A stretch of DNA of 6,916 bases from Lachnospiraceae bacterium UBA3632 (lineage in GTDB: Bacteria > Bacillota > Clostridia > Lachnospirales > Lachnospiraceae). Shown in pieces: positions 5,925 to 6,916 of this stretch. The DNA lies in contig DFKZ01000098.1 of NCBI GenBank assembly GCA_002373975.1, positions 1 to 6,916 on the forward strand, written 5' to 3'. Under the pieces are notes generated by a model. It saw only the letters and a program-made list of their open reading frames with translations. It was not told where the DNA came from and did no database searches. The first letter of the stretch is position 1. Every line of letters starts with the position of its first letter. Both the position numbers and the translations under genes were made by a program.

Positions 5925-5926
5925 GA
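5843..5926 (+). repeat. 84-bp direct repeat, right copy (EamA 3' end)
   Basis: This is the partner of 3529-3612, with four substitutions and the same length. Beyond GTGAGA the two copies diverge completely (GGCG on the left, TAGC on the right), giving a sharp edge. On the upstream side the copies also share GTCTCGG, but copy 1 lacks 18 bp that copy 2 has between that string and the repeat. Confidence 0.9.
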
Positions 5927-5950
5927 TAGCCATGCCGCTGTTCTTCTTAT

Positions 5951-5980
5951 GGTCTTTTACTACAGCAAGAGACCTTCTCT
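5951..5980 (+). terminator. possible terminator after the transporter fragment
   Basis: GGTCTTTT (5951-5958) pairs with AAGAGACC (5967-5974) around an 8-base loop, with one G-U wobble. TTCTCT follows, a weak U-tract. It would end transcripts coming through the ATPase/nuclease gene and the transporter fragment, and separate them from the HTH-DUF3990 gene. The right arm also overlaps AGAGA-CCT-TCTCT (5968-5980), a perfect small dyad that could instead be a protein-binding site. Confidence 0.45.
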
Positions 5981-6026
5981 AAGTAATATGAACAGGGAAA
6001 CATCTTGAACTTCTTTAAGTAATATG
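5975..6026 (+). repeat. pair of 16-bp direct repeats at the HTH-DUF3990 promoter
   Basis: TTCTCTAAGTAATATG (5975-5990) and TTCTTTAAGTAATATG (6011-6026) differ at one base and start 36 bp apart. The second copy fills the spacer between the -35 and -10 hexamers of the promoter for the gene at 6057. A repressor bound there would block RNA polymerase. The HTH in the downstream protein is the obvious candidate, so these are probable operators, though binding is inferred. Confidence 0.6.
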
Positions 6027-6033
6027 CTATAAA
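6005..6033 (+). promoter_or_regulatory. sigma-A type promoter with extended -10 for the HTH-DUF3990 gene
   Basis: TTGAAC (6005-6010) is the -35, separated by exactly 17 bases from TATAAA (6028-6033). A TG one base before the -10 (6025-6026) makes it an extended -10. Only one base of each hexamer differs clearly from consensus in an important place, so this is the strongest promoter in the window. Transcription would start near 6040, leaving a very short leader. Confidence 0.75.
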
Positions 6034-6041
6034 TAAGTTGC

Positions 6042-6047
6042 AGGGGG
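6042..6047 (+). promoter_or_regulatory. ribosome binding site deciding the HTH-DUF3990 start
   Basis: AGGGGG lies nine bases before the ATG at 6057 but only three bases before an in-frame GTG at 6051. The normal spacing favours the ATG. Using the GTG would add only two residues. Confidence 0.65.
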
Positions 6048-6056
6048 ACAGTGATA

Positions 6057-6911
6057 ATGACGTATCAATTCGCAAAAGACCTAAGAGCCATAAGAGAAAT
6101 ACTTGGTATTTCTCAAGAGGAATTTGCTGCAGAGCTTGGTGTTCAGCAGGTGACATTATCAAGAAATGAATTGGGGAAAACAAAACCTTCTCAAAAGCTG
6201 ATGGAGCAGGCCTACTCATATGCCTTTCGGAAAAAAATACAATTAAATCGCCTGAAGGAAATGTTGTGGACCGAGAACCTCGGGAATGAGTACAAACTGC
6301 TTTTTCATGGCGCAAAGAGTTCAATTGACGGAGATTTAAGCGTGCGAGCAGGCAGAGCCAATAATGATTTCGGTCAGGGATTCTATACAGGAGAACGTTA
6401 CGAACAAGCCGTATCGTTTGTATCGGGTTTCGAAAAAGCTTCTGTATATTTACTGCAATTTGACAAGAAAGATCTTACATGCCGCCAGTATGAAGTGAAT
6501 CAGGACTGGATGATGACGATTGCCTATTACAGAGGAGCGCTCGGCAGATATCAGGATCATCCCTGCATTCAAAAACTAAGGGATGATTCCAGAAGCTGTG
6601 ATTATATTATCGCTCCGATCGCAGATAACAGAATGTTTCAAATAATTAATTCATTCATTGACGGCGAAATAACAGATGAACAGTGCAAACACTGTCTGGC
6701 CGCGACCAACCTTGGGTCTCAGTATGTTTTTGTCAGCGATAAAGCAATTAGTAATGTAAAACTTCTGGAACGCTGCTATCTCTCTGTCAACGAAAAAGAC
6801 TACTACAAGAGTATTCGCAGTTCAGAAACAAAATTGGGTGATGACAAAGTAAAACTCGCTCGAATAGAGTATAGGGGAAAAGGCCGATATATAGATGAAA
6901 TATTGACATAA
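6057..6911 (+). CDS. Xre-type HTH fused to DUF3990 (ADP-ribosyltransferase-like) protein
   Basis: This is a complete 284-residue cytoplasmic protein. Residues 4-60 form a Cro/Xre-type helix-turn-helix: LRAIREILGISQEEFAAELG, then TLSRNELGKTKPS. Residues ~78-250 match DUF3990 (PF13151 in memory): LLFHGAK (His84), NNDFGQGFYTG (103-112, Tyr110), SVYLLQFD, DYIIAPIADNRMF (182-194), INSFIDGEITDEQ and LGSQYVFVSDKA (219-230). DUF3990 has been proposed to belong to the ADP-ribosyltransferase fold. His84, Tyr110 and a residue near Gln222 are the likely active-site positions by analogy, which is inference. A DNA-binding and effector domain in one chain, with an operator-like repeat in its own promoter, suggests an autoregulated toxin-like module. 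No separate small antitoxin gene lies upstream, and only five bases remain downstream, so a partner beyond the window cannot be excluded. The short C-terminal tail (KLGDDKVKLARIEYRGKGRY) is basic. Confidence 0.85.
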   Translation: MTYQFAKDLRAIREILGISQEEFAAELGVQQVTLSRNELGKTKPSQKLMEQAYSYAFRKKIQLNRLKEMLWTENLGNEYKLLFHGAKSSIDGDLSVRAGRANNDFGQGFYTGERYEQAVSFVSGFEKASVYLLQFDKKDLTCRQYEVNQDWMMTIAYYRGALGRYQDHPCIQKLRDDSRSCDYIIAPIADNRMFQIINSFIDGEITDEQCKHCLAATNLGSQYVFVSDKAISNVKLLERCYLSVNEKDYYKSIRSSETKLGDDKVKLARIEYRGKGRYIDEILT

Positions 6912-6916
6912 TCATC

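Noticed and set aside
3529..5926. Direct repeats as att sites of an integrase-driven element
   Set aside because: No integrase, recombinase or excisionase partner lies between them, and the repeats are simply transporter coding ends. Homologous recombination is a simpler explanation.

Overview
The window looks like an accessory, decay-prone stretch of a gut-type Firmicutes (Clostridia, probably Lachnospiraceae or a close relative) chromosome. The reasons are the strong GGAGG-type ribosome binding sites, an IS1182-type transposase of a form common there, a surface protein joining BspA-type leucine-rich repeats to S-layer homology (SLH) repeats, an 'AAA-ATPase-like plus PD-(D/E)XK' protein, and an HTH-DUF3990 protein. 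These family names come from remembered motifs and no search was run.

Layout. Positions 1-340 hold no intact gene, only a possible coding remnant with an in-frame TGA (2-208). At 341-517 a well-initiated ketopantoate reductase-like gene (ApbA/PanE type) breaks off after about 55 codons. At 557-824 lies the left end of an IS1182-family element: a candidate end sequence, a strong hairpin with a T-run, and the first ~62 codons of the transposase. Positions 825-994 are unassigned but rich in inverted repeats. The minus strand 995-3229 encodes a secreted 744-residue BspA-LRR/SLH surface protein with its own AT-rich upstream region.

Positions 3438-3610 are a scrambled remnant of an EamA/DMT-family transporter: an N-terminal piece fused out of frame to a C-terminal piece. 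A complete 625-residue gene (3738-5615) follows, encoding a MerR-like helix-turn-helix, a P-loop-like ATPase and a C-terminal PD-(D/E)XK nuclease-like domain. A second EamA C-terminal fragment (5616-5924) comes directly after it. The last 84 bp of the two EamA remnants match at 80 of 84 positions, so the ATPase/nuclease gene sits between direct repeats. The right end (6057-6911) is a complete 284-residue protein: an Xre-type HTH fused to a DUF3990 domain, which is thought to be related to ADP-ribosyltransferases. Its promoter is very clear, and a 16-bp sequence that fills the promoter spacer is repeated 36 bp upstream.

How it fits together. Three complete genes (surface protein, HTH-ATPase-nuclease, HTH-DUF3990) are separated by at least four broken genes or elements. 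That points to repeated insertion, deletion and recombination. The ATPase/nuclease and HTH-DUF3990 genes each look self-contained, with a DNA-binding domain and an effector-like domain in one chain. A defence or toxin-antitoxin role is a reasonable hypothesis for both, but the sequence alone does not prove it. No CRISPR array, tRNA, rRNA or riboswitch was recognised.
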